In this document: one piece after another, positions 36,091 through 48,243 of the stretch | Numbering within the stretch: the first letter of the stretch is position 1 | How the letters are laid out: every line of letters starts with the position of its first letter | Source of the DNA: Darksidea phi | Taxonomy: Eukaryota; Ascomycota; Dothideomycetes; Pleosporales; Lentitheciaceae | Length of the DNA: 64,000 nt | Reading direction: 5' to 3' | Assembly: GCA_030770425.1 (NCBI GenBank) | Contig: JASJFT010000041.1 | Span: 1 to 64,000 of the forward strand | Notes under the pieces: generated by a model | What the model saw: only the letters and a program-made list of their open reading frames with translations | Told to the model about the DNA's origin: nothing | The model's database searches: none | Made by a program: the position numbers and the translations under genes

Positions 36091-36866
36091 TGCGGTCATG
36101 GGATGGCGTACGCGTCCCGACATAGGATTTGCTAGGCCGAAGCGTGCCGCGGTCTGGGTCTTAAACTTTGGTTTTCCTTCTCTCGGAGTGGTAAGGGCTA
36201 TAGAGTAAGGATTTATCGAACGGGGGCATGAAAAGGAACTGGACTGTGGAGGATCTTCACCGCCCAAGTATCCTGAAGTGTACTATACGGATGTTAGATA
36301 AGTGCCTCCGGTTTGTATTAACAGGTAAATTTTCCACCATATCATTACCTCGCCCTACTTTTGGTCTGTATACAAAGTCAGGAGACATTAGAAACATCAC
36401 AAAGGAGCATGTCCTTCCACCTTCTGTGGAAGTCCGCTGTCGATACTACAGTATATCTCAAGGTTATTGAGGTCTGCGTTCACGACTGATCAACCGCATG
36501 TGTTCAACAGGAGCTTGCATGATGGTATGTATACCTGTACATTGCATTGCTCTACGTAGACCGACATGCTGACCAAATCCATCAGATGTACTCCACTCGA
36601 CCATGTCCTCCAGATTGGTTAGAAAGAGATGGTAAAGAACAGTATAAGTACAGGAAAGCGCCGAGGATATGACACATATCTTCGGGAAACCGTGAAATAA
36701 AATGTGAGAGCAGCCTGAGGTAGCGTTGTTCCGGCGAGGAGAATCGCTTCCAACTAAGCCGCCCTGAGTGAAAGCTTGCGGATCCTTCCAGGTACAACCG
36801 GCAGATGACGAGTATCCCCTATGCTCCACAGAGAGAAAACCTTCAGTACTGGTACGAGCGTTCGAT
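36091..36866. other. convergent 3' intergenic region
   Basis: Lies between the stops of ATP11 and the 390-residue gene. AT-rich with short meaningless frames; nothing recognised. Confidence 0.55.
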
Positions 36867-38327
36867 CTAGTCGACCCAGCCGAAGACGGTCTCGAGGTAC
36901 TCATCGTACTCGACAGGCATCAGGAACTCAGTGATCCTCATCTGGCGGAACCTCCAGACCTTCGGAGCCTTGACAACGCCGCGCCATTTGCGCCATTTAC
37001 TCGTGTCTTCGCCAAAAGGTCTGTTTGTATTAGTTTTACACTCATAATAAGAGCTCTGGAGAGGTACGTACGGGCGGGAGGAGAAGCCCAAGCGGTTGCG
37101 CTCATACTTGCTTATAATGCTAAAGTGGTCATACTCGTCTTCCTGCTCCCCGTCGTCGTCGTCGCCAGGCAGGAGGCCGAGCATGAACAGATCGTCTTGG
37201 AGATCCATTGTGGCGCGCTCATTCGCTTCAACCTCCCAAGGATAGACCCACCACACAATCGGCTTGAGGTGTTTCAGGTCCGTCGGGAAGAGACAGACTG
37301 GACACGAGAAGTAAATGGTTGATGGACAAGAGCAGGAGCGCGTGAAGCCGATACCTCGCCCGTTAGCGCCACCGTTCTGGTAGAAGGTCTGAGCCATGTA
37401 GTGCGCCCAATGATAGTAGAATTTGGCTCCGTCATGAACTCGAAGCTGTAAGTACCTCACGGCCTGGGCCATTACCATCTTCTCTACGGCAAGCGCAACT
37501 GGATGGTTGCCGAATATGATGTCCTACAGTATGGGGCCGCGTTAGAAGATCTTTTCACACAATATTCTCTAGGGCCAGGGGCGTGACAAGGAGTGTACCG
37601 TTAATTCGTCCCGAGCTAATCAGGAACAGGCTGCTTGGATTAAACCTCGTATTTGAACAACTTCTCTAATGAAATACATGGCAACATACCCAAGGACAAA
37701 TGCGCTCATAATAGCGGTCTGACGCCGCCATTAGAACCAGCTCGTTTAGATTCTTGGCGCGTTTAGTTAGGGCCATGATGAACTGGGCCACACACTGACT
37801 GCCGTGTTTCTTTGGAGCATCGGCGCGGAAATAGATGCCGACGTGGAACAGATACCGCATGTACTGCCTGTGAACTGGGAAGTGGAGGAACATGCCAGGT
37901 GTGCCCTTAGCTCCGGTGCAGAAGACGAGTTTGTTTTGGCTATACATGAACGGGGCCGCTTCGTCGTTGTACTGGCGGCAAGTAAGAAGTATCTGCCAGG
38001 GAATCTTGACTTCTTCGCCATCGAATTCCCGCACATCGAGTGGACCAAAATCGCGGGCTCCACGGAAAACGGTCTTCGAGACTGTTAGAAGGTCCTTGAA
38101 GATGACTAGAGGTGAGATGACGATTAGCCAATGTTTTAGGAAGGGTATCTGTACAGGCAATCAACTGATTTCATACTTAGGCGGATCTCGGTCGGGAAGA
38201 CACCTAGGAGGTCCTCCTTGTTGGCAATAGCCTTCGCGAACGTTCCCATGACAATCTGGAGGACTAGACTCGGCTGACCGCCCGATGCCGGCGCCTCAGG
38301 GGGAATCCGAGACGTGGCGTTCGTCAT
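36867..38327 (-). CDS. hypothetical protein of a fungal F-box-like accessory family
   Basis: Exons 38177-38327, 37690-38105, 37072-37523 and 36867-37020 give 390 residues. Function is unknown. The N-terminus reads LLGVFPTEIRL followed after the intron by IIFKDLLTVSK, and ILLTCRQYNDEAAPFMYSQN comes later. This FPTEIR...LLTCRQ..EA...Y..N pattern is shared by many fungal proteins described as F-box-like or 2EXR-type. The C-terminal half contains a cysteine pair region (CSCP, CPVC) and an acidic patch (GDDDDGEQEDEYD). No enzyme motif or membrane segment is seen. The third intron (166 bp) is longer than its neighbours. Confidence 0.65.
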
Positions 38328-39570
38328 GTTGTGTTGTTGATCTGCTTCATGTCAGCGCCAGCCTATATAGCAAAGGCTACGCTCCAAGCAGCACTTGCAG
38401 AGACCAACCACTCACTGGAGAAGTAAACAGTGCTCTGCTTGTGCTGGCTAGGAGCCGTCCGAGGGAGAGAGGTAATATATGTGCTTCAACGCGGCGACAC
38501 CAAACTCATTCGTGGAGAGAAAAAGTAGATGACCACGATGAACGCCTGGGACCCCCGGTAGCGCCTTCTGGCTAAGGAAACCTGTGAGCTCGTGTTCAGT
38601 GAGGGAACGGGCAGAAGCGTGCCAGGGTCAGACCTGGTGTAGAGCACATGCGAGACCTTTGAGCAAGATTGCTCCTCCATTGCCACCCGGTGTAAATTTA
38701 GCTACAAGTGTGCCCTTTGCAGGGAAAGTAGGGGGGTAACTAACCTTGTGAACGCCGCCGAACCAGTCCCCCCGAAAAGAAATCCAGTGCAAGGAAAGAC
38801 GCCGAGAGAGGTGTGGAGGAAGGAGAGTTGTTGTGGAAAAGAAGGCGCGCAAAAACGGCAAGCGCACGTGAGTGAGAGGCGTCTACCCTCCTTAAGTTGG
38901 TGCTAAGGATGACCTCCAGCGACCAATGCCGTGAAGATGACTCCACCACCATCACAACAACCGCACGGCTGGATCGGCGTGAGCAGGAGAGAGCTTTAGG
39001 GTGCAACTCTTTTCTTGACGAAGAAGCTGCTCGGTTTAGTAGCAAGCTTTTTAGCAAGTACGCCATGTCAATGCTTCCCTGTGCACAAACTTGCGGGATT
39101 CCAGTTTAACAGCGTCTCTTGGTCTTCAAGTGTGGGGCTACCGCCGAACAAGAGGACAGGTGCAAGCTTGTACCAGGCAATCTGCTCAGGCCACTGTAGT
39201 GCTGCAGCTTCGTGCGGCTTCTCGAGTAATGACGACAACGTAGACTCACACACTACCCAATGTTCTCTTTGTTACCATCCATGTACCACGACGTTCGCTT
39301 TACTGCACCTGCGACCCATACTAACCCCCCACCCAGCCGTGCTAGAACAAGTTATCTGCACCACCAGTAGGCCAGTAACATCCTTTTCTACTACTGTTCA
39401 GGCACATACTCCACGAGAACCCACGTGGGGCTTACGACAGACTGTTGTAGCGGTTCTTCTGGGCCAAAATGCTCTGATACCGTTGGCGCAGCGACCTGCC
39501 CGGCCGCTGCCCCCCGGCTCCTCTCCTGTCAATCAACGCCTCTACATGCATCTTGACTCAGCGCTGCCAG
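38328..39570. other. intergenic region without recognised gene
   Basis: 1.24 kb that includes the promoter of the 390-residue gene and the 3' flank of the dehydrogenase. A + frame of 196 codons (39015-39605) overlaps the dehydrogenase 3' end and has no recognisable motif, so it is considered spurious. Confidence 0.5.
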
Positions 39571-40873
39571 TCACTTCTTTGCCTGCTCTTTCCATTGCTG
39601 CTTGAAGTGCTACACCAATTAGGGACTCTTTAACGCACAAGTATGGAAAAGGTCCAACTCACCTGACAGCTAATCCTCAGCGCCTCCGGCAGACCCACCC
39701 TCGGCTCGTACCCCAACACTCTTCTCGCTTTCGCAATACTCACATATCTTGGCTTCGTAGCATCGAGTATGACTCCTCGACTGAATGTCCCCCTCGTCCC
39801 GCTTATCCAGCTCCAACACTCCGCTCCTAGACCCAGCCACCATGCCAATGCCTCCGGAATCCCCACCTGAAATAGTGGCACATGCCCGAACTCTTTCCAT
39901 ACCGCAATACAAAGATCTCGCGCAGTAATAGGCTCACCGTTGGTAATGAAGAAGGCCTCACCGGCGGCAGTGGCGGGGCCAAGTAGGTTGCGAACGGCAA
40001 GAACGTGCGCGTCGGCAACATTGGAGACATAAACGTAGTCTTGGAGGTTGTTGTTTGAGCCGAGGATGAAGGGGGTCTCGCCTTTGGCTATGCAGCCATG
40101 GATGATGGGAATTGTCGCTGGATCGTGAGGGCCAAAAATCGGAGCGGAGCGGAGGGCGCACGTCGCAAAGTCTGGGCTGTTGGCAGAGAGGACGACATGT
40201 TCGGCTATGGCCTATATAATATGAGGGTCTGGGATAACATGATACAAGAGATGCAGGGACGATCAAAGGGATCGGTGCTCAGAGCGTCGAATAGAGCTCA
40301 AGAGGTAGGGAGTACAGCAAACTCATAGAAACCCAGAGACGAAGCAAAGAAATGAAAGAAGATGTTTTAGAGATGGCAGAGATTCAATGAATCAATTCTA
40401 CGTACCTTAGATTGCCCATAACTCGTAGTAGCCCTCCCAGTGGGCCACCTCTCATCCACATTCCTAAACTCGCTCTCCAACTCATCCAACACCACCGTAA
40501 CACTGCTCGTATAACAAAACGCGCGAGCTCCGCACTCCTTGCTAGCCTCTATCACATTCTTCGTCCCCTCGATGTTGATCTCAAACACCGCCTCTTTGCC
40601 CTTCATACTATACCGAGCCGCCCCTAACGGGTACACGCCCACAGTATGGATCACGACATCCGGCCGCGCTTCATGAAAGACCTTTTGCAGCTCCTCGGGT
40701 TGCAAAATATTGGCGCGGACGTAGCGGACATTAGAGAATGTGGATGTGCCCAGAGAGGGAGGATTGATGTCGATGGCTGTGATGGAGAAGATGCGGGTTT
40801 CGACGAGGGCTTGTACTATTTCGGAACCGAGGAAGCCGGTTCCGCCTGTGACTAGGACTTTGATGGGTGCCAT
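39571..40873 (-). CDS. NAD(P)-dependent 3-beta-hydroxysteroid/sterol dehydrogenase family protein (Erg26-like)
   Basis: Exons 40406-40873, 39663-40211 and 39571-39600 give about 348 residues. It is an extended short-chain dehydrogenase: the Rossmann motif TGGTGFLG lies at residues 10-17 and the catalytic Tyr-x3-Lys (YGQSK) at the end of exon 1. APIFGPHDP and a YVSNVADAH segment are typical of the 3-beta-HSD family. Erg26 oxidises and decarboxylates C-4 sterol intermediates in the ER, but no clear membrane helix is seen, so the protein may act on another substrate. The last exon encodes only QQWKEQAKK. Without that splice the frame would end ten residues after the donor. An alternative acceptor 3 bp downstream removes one Gln. 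Confidence 0.82.
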
Positions 40874-41420
40874 AATAGATAACAACAGGTAGGCAGTGTG
40901 GGTCCGAATAGCATTGGTTAGTGGTTAAGAGCTCGGGTAAGATCGTCTTCCTGCTCTTTCTTTTGCACCCTTGTCGCTATGATGGCGCCATTTCGGTTCC
41001 TAGGATCGATTTTGAGGATTTCAACTGCTTGACATGCGCTTTTGGATGAGTGTCGTGAAGTAATAAACAGAGGGAGAGAGAATCACGAAGAGGGGACATC
41101 TGGATGAAGTTGACGGCTGCTTCCTCTTTCGGTTAGCGGTGCAACTCTAGCGGGTGAACATTCAAATTTGGGAGCCACTCCGCCTTGCACAAACAGAACA
41201 AGAGCTTCACAGCAGCAACTAGGTCTTCCTTTTGGCAGCTTGTATGAAGGAGTTCCGCGTCTTGTCTTGGGGGCTTTGGTACCTAACTGTATCTGATATC
41301 GCAGGAAGCACTTCAGGCGTTGACTCAAACATCCAAAGGCATCAATCGAAACACAAGCGCTCGGAAAGTTACTAGCCATCCCTGAGGACCCTATAAAGTA
41401 CTTCTAGGCTCTTACCAAAT
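40874..41420. other. divergent intergenic region, dehydrogenase / acetyltransferase
   Basis: 547 bp between divergent start codons, expected to carry both promoters. No other gene was found. Confidence 0.55.
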
Positions 41421-42339
41421 ATGAAGCTAAATGAACATGAGGGTATGCAGCCGTTTTTCTTTTCTACATTCATAGGCATCTCTCCTGGTCTTGTGCTGTC
41501 ACACTAATTTCTACAGCGCTCCTCACATCTAAAATTCTCTTGGTTCCCTACTCAGACCACCATGTCCCCACCTACCATGAGTGGATGCAAGATCCAGTAA
41601 GTCCTCTTACCGGCAACAACCCCCCCGCCCTTCCCTTTTTCCAACCCCCCACTTCCAATCCTTACCTGACTCCAACCCAGCCCTAGCCCCCTCCACCACA
41701 CTCTCTTACAAAAAATCCTAGGACCTCCAAGCAGCAACAGCCTCCGAACCACTCACGCTCGCCTCAGAATACGCCATGCAGAAGTCGTGGCGAACGGACG
41801 CCGACAAACTAACCCTCATCGCATGCACCGCGCCACCCACAGCACCTCCCCACATCACAGCTAAGAAAGAAGATGCACCAGGCAACATGATCGGCGATGT
41901 CAATCTATTCCTGAACCTGGACGATGAAAACGAGGAAGAAGACGAAGAAGCAGAATCTAAACCGCAAGCTGTTACCGGCGAAGTCGAGATAATGATTGCT
42001 TCCAAAGCGCATCAAGGCAAAGGTTTAGGCCGTGAGATTTTGCTGTCTTTTCTTTGGTATGTTTTAATATCACTTGAGGGTATTATGGCGGAGTATCACT
42101 GCGGTATGGGGAATGGGAAGACGGCTAGTTGCTTGAAGTATCTGCGAGTTAAGATTGATAAGAATAATGCGAGGAGTGTCAAGTTGTTCGAGAGTGTTGG
42201 GTTTAAGAAAGTAAAAGAAGAGCCAAACTACTTTGGCGAACTGGAGCTACGATGGTTGGTTTCGGAAAGGTCGTTTGGAGAAATCGGGAAAAGAATGGAC
42301 GGTGGTGTGCCACAAAAAATGGCGTATATATCGTCATAG
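41421..42339 (+). CDS. GNAT N-acetyltransferase, NAT9-like
   Basis: Exons 41421-41442, 41517-41596 and 41722-42339 give 239 residues. The N-terminal block LLTSKILLVPYSDHHVPTYHEWMQDP and the following TASEPLTLASEYAMQKSW are diagnostic of the NAT9 group. The acetyl-CoA loop appears as QGKGLGRE (Q-x2-G-x-G/A). A late KLFESVGF helix and an FGELELRW strand complete the fold. An acidic insert (DDENEEEDEEAE) interrupts the domain. GNAT enzymes transfer acetyl groups to amines; the substrate of NAT9 proteins is not firmly established. The first exon is only 22 bp, chosen because it supplies the start codon in the right phase. Confidence 0.85.
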
Positions 42340-42481
42340 TCTAGAGGACGCCGCACAGTAGGCATGAAGCAGAAATATCTATTTCCGCTACCAAGAGATC
42401 ATTATTGTACATGACGGCCTTTATCTATCATGCTTGCCTGTCATTCATTTTTCCGGGAGCGCGACCTAGAAATTCCCCATT

Positions 42482-43774
42482 CTACAACTTCTGGTACTCT
42501 AGCTTGCCTTCGAGTTTCTTCGACTCGGCCATCTTGCGCACGGCCTTGTTGAAATCATCTTGGTTGATGGCGTCTCGGTAATCCTTAATGGCGAACAGCC
42601 CCCTGTAAAGCAATTAGCGTTCGTGTTATATGATGATTAGAGATGAGACATACGCTTCTGTGACTACGTTCCGCAAATCAGCCCCGTTGAACTGATCGCT
42701 CATCTTGACAATGCTCTCAAAGTCAATCTCGCCCTCCGTCTGGACCCCGCTGGCATGAATCTTCAGAATCTCTAGCCGGCCCACCTCGTTCGGTAGCGGA
42801 ATTTCGATCTTCCTGTCGAGACGTCCTGCACGGAGCAGAGCAGGATCCAGAGTATCAGGTCGATTTGTCGCCATAATGATCTTGGTTTGTCCAAGGTAGT
42901 CGAAACCGTCGAGCTGGTTGAGGAGTTCCATGAGCGTTCGCTGGATTTCTCGATCTGCTGATGTACCTTCGGAGAACCTTCGTCCGCCGATAGCATCGAT
43001 TTCGTCCATGAAGATGATGCAGGGTTCGTGCTCCTTGGCGTAGCCGAACATCTCTCGAATGAGACGCGCAGACTCTCCAATGTACTTGTCAACGATAGCT
43101 GAGGACACCACCTTTAAGAAGTTTGTCTCCAAGCTACTTGCCACCGCTCGCGCCAGCAGCGTCTTTCCGGTTCCCGGAGGGCCGTACAGCAATACACCCT
43201 TCGGAGGCTTGATACCGACTCGTAAGAATAGCTCCGGATTCTTGAGTGGCAGCTCAATAACCTCTCGCAACTCGCGAATCTGCTCGTTCAAGCCACCGAT
43301 ACCGCCAAAGCTGACTTGCCCGGGGTCCTCCAGCGACATGTTGTAGACGAGCGGATCGACTTCGCGGGGTAGCATTCGCATTATGGTGAGGGTGGTCATA
43401 TCTAGCGCGACTCGAGTACCCTGCTTTAGCTTCAACTTGTCCACCTTTGACCGGCAGCCGACGACATATCGAGGTCCCGAAGAGGCTTTTACTATGACTG
43501 CAGTTTGTCAGTGATACTCTGAATATTTAGAGTGCTACTAGCATAGCGAGCACATACACCTCTCCTCATCAAGTTGTTTGAGTACCTCCCCTATTATCTG
43601 ACCAACACTCTGTAGCGCCTTGATGTTCTCCTCTGATACGTCGAAGTCGTGCTGCAGGCCCTTGATGTCTAACCGGAGCGCCTTCAGCTTTGCCTCCAAC
43701 TCTCTGGATTCGAGCAACTTGGTCTTGTACTCATCGAGAGCATGCTCGCGCTCAGGATCGCCACTACCGCTCAT
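42482..43774 (-). CDS. RPT4: 26S proteasome regulatory ATPase subunit Rpt4 (PSMC6)
   Basis: Exons 43558-43774, 42654-43497 and 42482-42602 give 393 residues, the usual Rpt4 length. Rpt4 is one of six AAA ATPases in the ring that unfolds substrates and feeds them to the 20S core. An N-terminal coiled coil is followed by an OB-type domain ([11 protein letters not shown]), then the AAA domain with Walker A GPPGTGKT, Walker B IIFMDEID, the pore-loop region [13 protein letters not shown] and the arginine-finger region [13 protein letters not shown]. The last exon ends with KLEYQKL. The start is 380 bp from that of the divergent RRP9, so the two share a promoter region. Confidence 0.96.
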
Positions 43775-44153
43775 GATTGAAGATTGAGAACGTGTTGAGG
43801 TTATGGAAGGGTTTCCCGAAAGGCGGGCGACAGGCGACAGGCGTGCGTAAACAGTGGTGTTTGCGGTTGTGAGTTGCGGGAGGAGAGACCAAGATGTTGG
43901 AGAGGCGTTGAAGCTCCACGGTCCTTTTCAAGTAGTGAAGTAAGGCCAGAGAGTAGTGACGAGGGAATGACGGGCGTCGATGGGGGGTTCTCGTTCACGT
44001 TGCGGACGGAGCTCTCGATGGGCGAGCACGGCCGGCCCGGAGAAACGCCGGCCCGTCCGTCTGTCGCATCGGCGTCGAAAAAAAGTTCGCCGATCAGAGC
44101 TTTTGGAGCGTTTGGTGCGTAGAGCTTTTGCTTTCGCCTCCGCCAACCCAGCA

Positions 44154-45959
44154 ATGTCCTCGTTCTTTACAGTACCCGCATCGCAGCGGAAAAGAAAGAG
44201 AGCCGAAAACACCTCTGTCGCCTCGAAAAAGCGCAATGTAGCTCCTACTACCTCCCAATCTGCGAAAGCTCCCCGCCGCACAGCACGGGACGAGTCGATA
44301 TCAGGCAGTGATGAATCAGATGACGGCCGAGACGCTGGATTCTTCGAGGACCCTGAAGGATCAGAAAGTTCAGAGGAAGAGGACGAGACCGCGGCCGAGA
44401 AGCGATTGAGGCTTGCCGAACGCTACCTAGAGAACATCAGGAACGAAGTAGAAGAAGACGATGGCTTCGATGCAGCGGACATTGACCGGGACTTGATCGC
44501 AGAGAGGCTGAAGGAGGATGTTGCTGAAACCAAAGGCAAAATCTACCGGAATATCGCCGACCAGCTGGACTTCGAAGAGGCCGGTCACGTCTTCGGGAAG
44601 TCTGGTCTAAAAAAGGCGGTAACAGGGTGTGCACTTCGGCTGCCGTACGCATGGGTAGTCAGCAAGGACTTGATGCTGGAGAAGTGGGAGATCGCAGATC
44701 CCCAGACCTACAACGCACAAAACCCCGATCGGCCTACGAACGTCGTCGCGCGACGAACACCGAAAAGGCTCTTTTGGCGAAAAGGAAACAAGAACAAGAA
44801 AGGCGACAAGGACTTTCTGGGACATACCGGAGAGATCATATCGGTTGCTGTGTCGGACTCGGGGCGATTCCTGGCTACGGGGGATAAACACGCTCGTCTG
44901 ATAATATGGGACGCGGAGACCTTGACACCCCGCAAGCTATTCACGCGGCATCGAGATGCCGTAACATCACTTTCATTCCGCAGAGGTACCGAACAACTCT
45001 TCTCCGGAGGTGCAGACCGCGCGGTTCTTGTCTGGAGTGCTGCAGAAGCCGCCTACATCGAAACATTACACGGACACGAAGATGCTGTCATTGGAGTCGC
45101 AGGCGGCTTGGATGCGAGTCAGGAGACTTGCGTTAGTGTCGGCTCACGAGATCGCACAGCAAGATTGTGGAAAGTTGTTGAGGAAAACCAATTGGTCTTT
45201 CGCAGTGGTGGGACAGCAAGACAGAAGGGTATGGACAAGCTGCGGAAGGGTCGTTTCGGAGCCAACGTGGACAAGAACGAAAAGATCAACGGCGACCAAA
45301 CGAACGGTAGCCACGAAGACGAGGATGAGGTGATTGCATATGCTGAGGGCTCTATGGACTGCGTTGCTCTCCTCGATGCAGGGCTCTTCGTCACAGGTTC
45401 GGACAATGGAGGCCTCTCGCTTTGGTCAGTCAACAGGAAAAAGCCACTCTTCACTGTTCCCATTGCACATGGGCGTGACCCGCCAATACCGCCAGAGGAG
45501 ATGTCAGCTAATGCTGATGCTGCCACATCCGGAAAGGCGGGACCACAGTTGGCAAGGTATATCACCGCAATCGCCACGGTACCGTTTACGGATCTAATAC
45601 TAACAGCAAGTTGGGATGGGTGGATACGAGCGTGGCGTGTGGGGCCTGACAAGCGCACAGTTGAGTCCGTCGGCAAGATTGGCCGCGTTCCTAGGGAAGG
45701 CGACAAAGATATTACTCTAAACGGTGATGGTCCCGTAGAGGCTGAAGGGATCATCATTCGTGGCATCGTAAATGGATTAGCAGTGCAGGAGAGAGGTGAT
45801 CGCGGCAAGGACGGGCTATGCGTGGTAGCAGCTGTTGGAAAGGAGCCTCGATTAGGGCGCTGGATGGCTGGAAAGGTATCGAACGGCATTTGCATTTTCG
45901 AAGTGCCTAGGAAAGCCGTTGCAAATGGAGTGTTAGACGGCTCGGTGGATGTAGATTGA
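44154..45959 (+). CDS. RRP9: U3 snoRNP-associated WD40 protein Rrp9
   Basis: A single exon of 601 residues. Rrp9 (human U3-55K/RRP9) binds the box B/C motif of U3 snoRNA and takes part in processing of 18S pre-rRNA in the nucleolus. The N-terminus has basic nuclear-localisation-like stretches (RKRKR, KKRN) and a long acidic segment (GSESSEEEDE). A conserved helical part follows (RLRLAERYLENIRNE), then a WD40 propeller from about residue 220 with repeats ending in LIIWDAET, VLVWSAAE, RLWKVVEE, LSLWSVNR and IRAWRVG. The open frame extends upstream to 43980, but MSSFFTVPASQRKRKR is the family-type start. Confidence 0.94.
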   Translation: MSSFFTVPASQRKRKRAENTSVASKKRNVAPTTSQSAKAPRRTARDESISGSDESDDGRDAGFFEDPEGSESSEEEDETAAEKRLRLAERYLENIRNEVEEDDGFDAADIDRDLIAERLKEDVAETKGKIYRNIADQLDFEEAGHVFGKSGLKKAVTGCALRLPYAWVVSKDLMLEKWEIADPQTYNAQNPDRPTNVVARRTPKRLFWRKGNKNKKGDKDFLGHTGEIISVAVSDSGRFLATGDKHARLIIWDAETLTPRKLFTRHRDAVTSLSFRRGTEQLFSGGADRAVLVWSAAEAAYIETLHGHEDAVIGVAGGLDASQETCVSVGSRDRTARLWKVVEENQLVFRSGGTARQKGMDKLRKGRFGANVDKNEKINGDQTNGSHEDEDEVIAYAEGSMDCVALLDAGLFVTGSDNGGLSLWSVNRKKPLFTVPIAHGRDPPIPPEEMSANADAATSGKAGPQLARYITAIATVPFTDLILTASWDGWIRAWRVGPDKRTVESVGKIGRVPREGDKDITLNGDGPVEAEGIIIRGIVNGLAVQERGDRGKDGLCVVAAVGKEPRLGRWMAGKVSNGICIFEVPRKAVANGVLDGSVDVD

Positions 45960-46213
45960 TTGAATGCTCAATCTGGTCGCTACCAGAGCCCAAATGATAC
46001 CAAGATATGAGGAAGATCCAGCAAGCGAATACTAGATAATGTTCCGTTGTGAGCCCTCTCATTTGGCTATAATCTATCCTGTCCAAGCGCAAGTATAATA
46101 TACTTCACGTGACACCGCGTCGTCGGCATTGAACCTAGGAATATCACACTCACGCTTCAACATCACTCAGCTTTGCCCACCGTAGACTCACAACACCAAC
46201 CATTCCCGTAGCC

Positions 46214-48243
46214 ATGGAGACCCTTGGTGACTCCAAAATAGACAGAAGGATGATGTCGCCGTCCGCCAAACGTACCAGATCCGAAATGGAGCAAGAAGAT
46301 CGGAAAGCTGCAAAGGCTGCAGTGGACGCCAACAATGGTGAGTATAGCTGCCATAACATGCGCGCAACCTCCGCTAACGTTTGCGCAAGATGATACCTCC
46401 TCAGACGATGACTTCGGACCAGCCCTTCCCTCCTCTGCACCCAAAAAGAAGAAAAGACAGCTGCCGTACGAAAAACTCTACATCGCCGCACTCCCTACCG
46501 CAAGTCGATACTTCAAGTCGTTGATGCACCGCGAACAGCTGGCTTTTACCACCATTACGCCGTTTACCGACTTCCTTATAACAACATCGATTGATGGAGT
46601 AGTCAAGTTCTGGAAGAAAGACTTTGGAGGCATAGAATTCGTAAAGGAGTTCCGGGCGCATGATGGCGAAATACGGTCTGTGAGCGTTAGCGCAGATGGG
46701 CGGAGTTTTGCGACCGCAGGGATGGATAAATCGGTCAAGATATTCGATGTGGTTACGTTCGATCTGCTGGCTATGCTGAGCTTGGATTATATGCCGAAGA
46801 CGGTCTGTTGGGTACATGGGAAGGGAGCATCGTTCCCGCAGCTGGCAGTATCATCAGACGAGAACTCCTGGGTACGGATATATGACGGTAGAGGAGAGAA
46901 CCTGGAACCAATGCACATCTTGAAAGGTGTACATAAGGCCCCCGTGGTACTCATGGCCTACAACAACCTCTACGACTGTGTCATTTCCATCGACGAACGT
47001 GGCATGGTGGAATACTGGCAACCAAGCGGCAACTACGAGAAACCAGACAACGTCTTCGCTATGAAGAGCTCTACCAACCTCTTCGAGTTCAAGAAAGCAA
47101 AATCCGTCCCTTCAACCATCACAATCTCTCCGACCGGTAAACAATTTGCCACCTTCTCCTTCCCCGACCGGAAGATACGCATCTTCGACTTTGCAACTGG
47201 AAAGCTGCACCGCACATATGATGAATCCATTACCACAATTCAGGAGATGCAACAGGCTGGCACCGCCGTGCAGAAACTTGAAGACATTGAATTTGGTCGA
47301 CGTCTAGGTATCGAGCAGGAACTAGACCAACCCTCAATTAGATCGAGGATGAACGTCATATTTGATGAAACGGGCAACTTCATATTGTACGGATCCATGT
47401 ACGGTGTGAAAGTGCTTAATACGCTCACAAACCGCATCGTAAAGCTCTACGCGCAGGAAGAATCTCTGAGGCCCCTATGGTTATGTCTATACCAAGGCCA
47501 ACCGGAAAAGAAAGGCGTCGTTACCGTCGAAATGGCCGCCTCGGAGAATCCTTTATTGCAAGAAGCAGAAGCTCGAGATGCCATGCTTGTTTCCACGGGT
47601 TTCGGAAAAGTCCGCTTCTACATGTTCACCAACGACAACACGAAGACAAAGTCCGAACGCGATGTGCAGAACGAGAAACCGCGGAACATCAACACTACCA
47701 AGAAACTTGAAGAGAAAATTGCGGCGTCAGGGACATCAGCCACCATCCACACCACCTACGGCGACATCACAGTCCGCCTCTTCCCTGAAGCTGCTCCCAA
47801 AGCCGTCGAGAACTTTGTCACCCATGCTAAGAACGGTTACTACAATAACATCATCTTCCACCGCGTCATCCGCAAGTTTATGATCCAGACGGGCGATCCA
47901 CTGGGAGACGGCACAGGCGGTGAATCGATCTGGGGGAGGGAATTCGAAGACGAGTTCTCGACACTTAAGCATGACAAGCCTTACACGCTTAGTATGGCAA
48001 ATGCCGGGAAAAATACTAATGGGAGTCAGTTCTTTATTACGACGGAGAAGGCAGTAAGTAATCTGCCATCGCCCCTTTGATATTGTTTACTAACTGCATG
48101 CGTAGCCTTGGCTTGATAATAAGCATACTATCTTCGGACGAGCGGTTCAGGGCTTGGACGTTGTGCATAAGATCGAGAATACCAGGGTGTATAAGGAGAA
48201 GCCTGAGGAGGATATCAAGATTATCTCGATCTCAGTATCGTAG
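46214..48243 (+). CDS. WD40-repeat peptidyl-prolyl cis-trans isomerase (PPWD1-type cyclophilin)
   Basis: Exons 46214-46337, 46390-48053 and 48106-48243 give 641 residues. PPWD1-type proteins are nuclear and associate with the spliceosome. After a charged leader, WD40 repeats occupy about 75-430 ([24 protein letters not shown] are strand ends). A cyclophilin domain fills about 485-640, with [15 protein letters not shown], the catalytic Arg in [13 protein letters not shown] in the active site, and [16 protein letters not shown]. This is a complete enzyme core. The last intron lies between the FITT and PWLD segments. Confidence 0.95.

Noticed and set aside
39015..39605. 196-codon plus frame
   Set aside because: No motif or codon texture of a gene; it overlaps the 3' end of the dehydrogenase, which is well supported on the other strand.
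45119..45895. 258-codon minus frame
   Set aside because: Antisense shadow of the RRP9 propeller.
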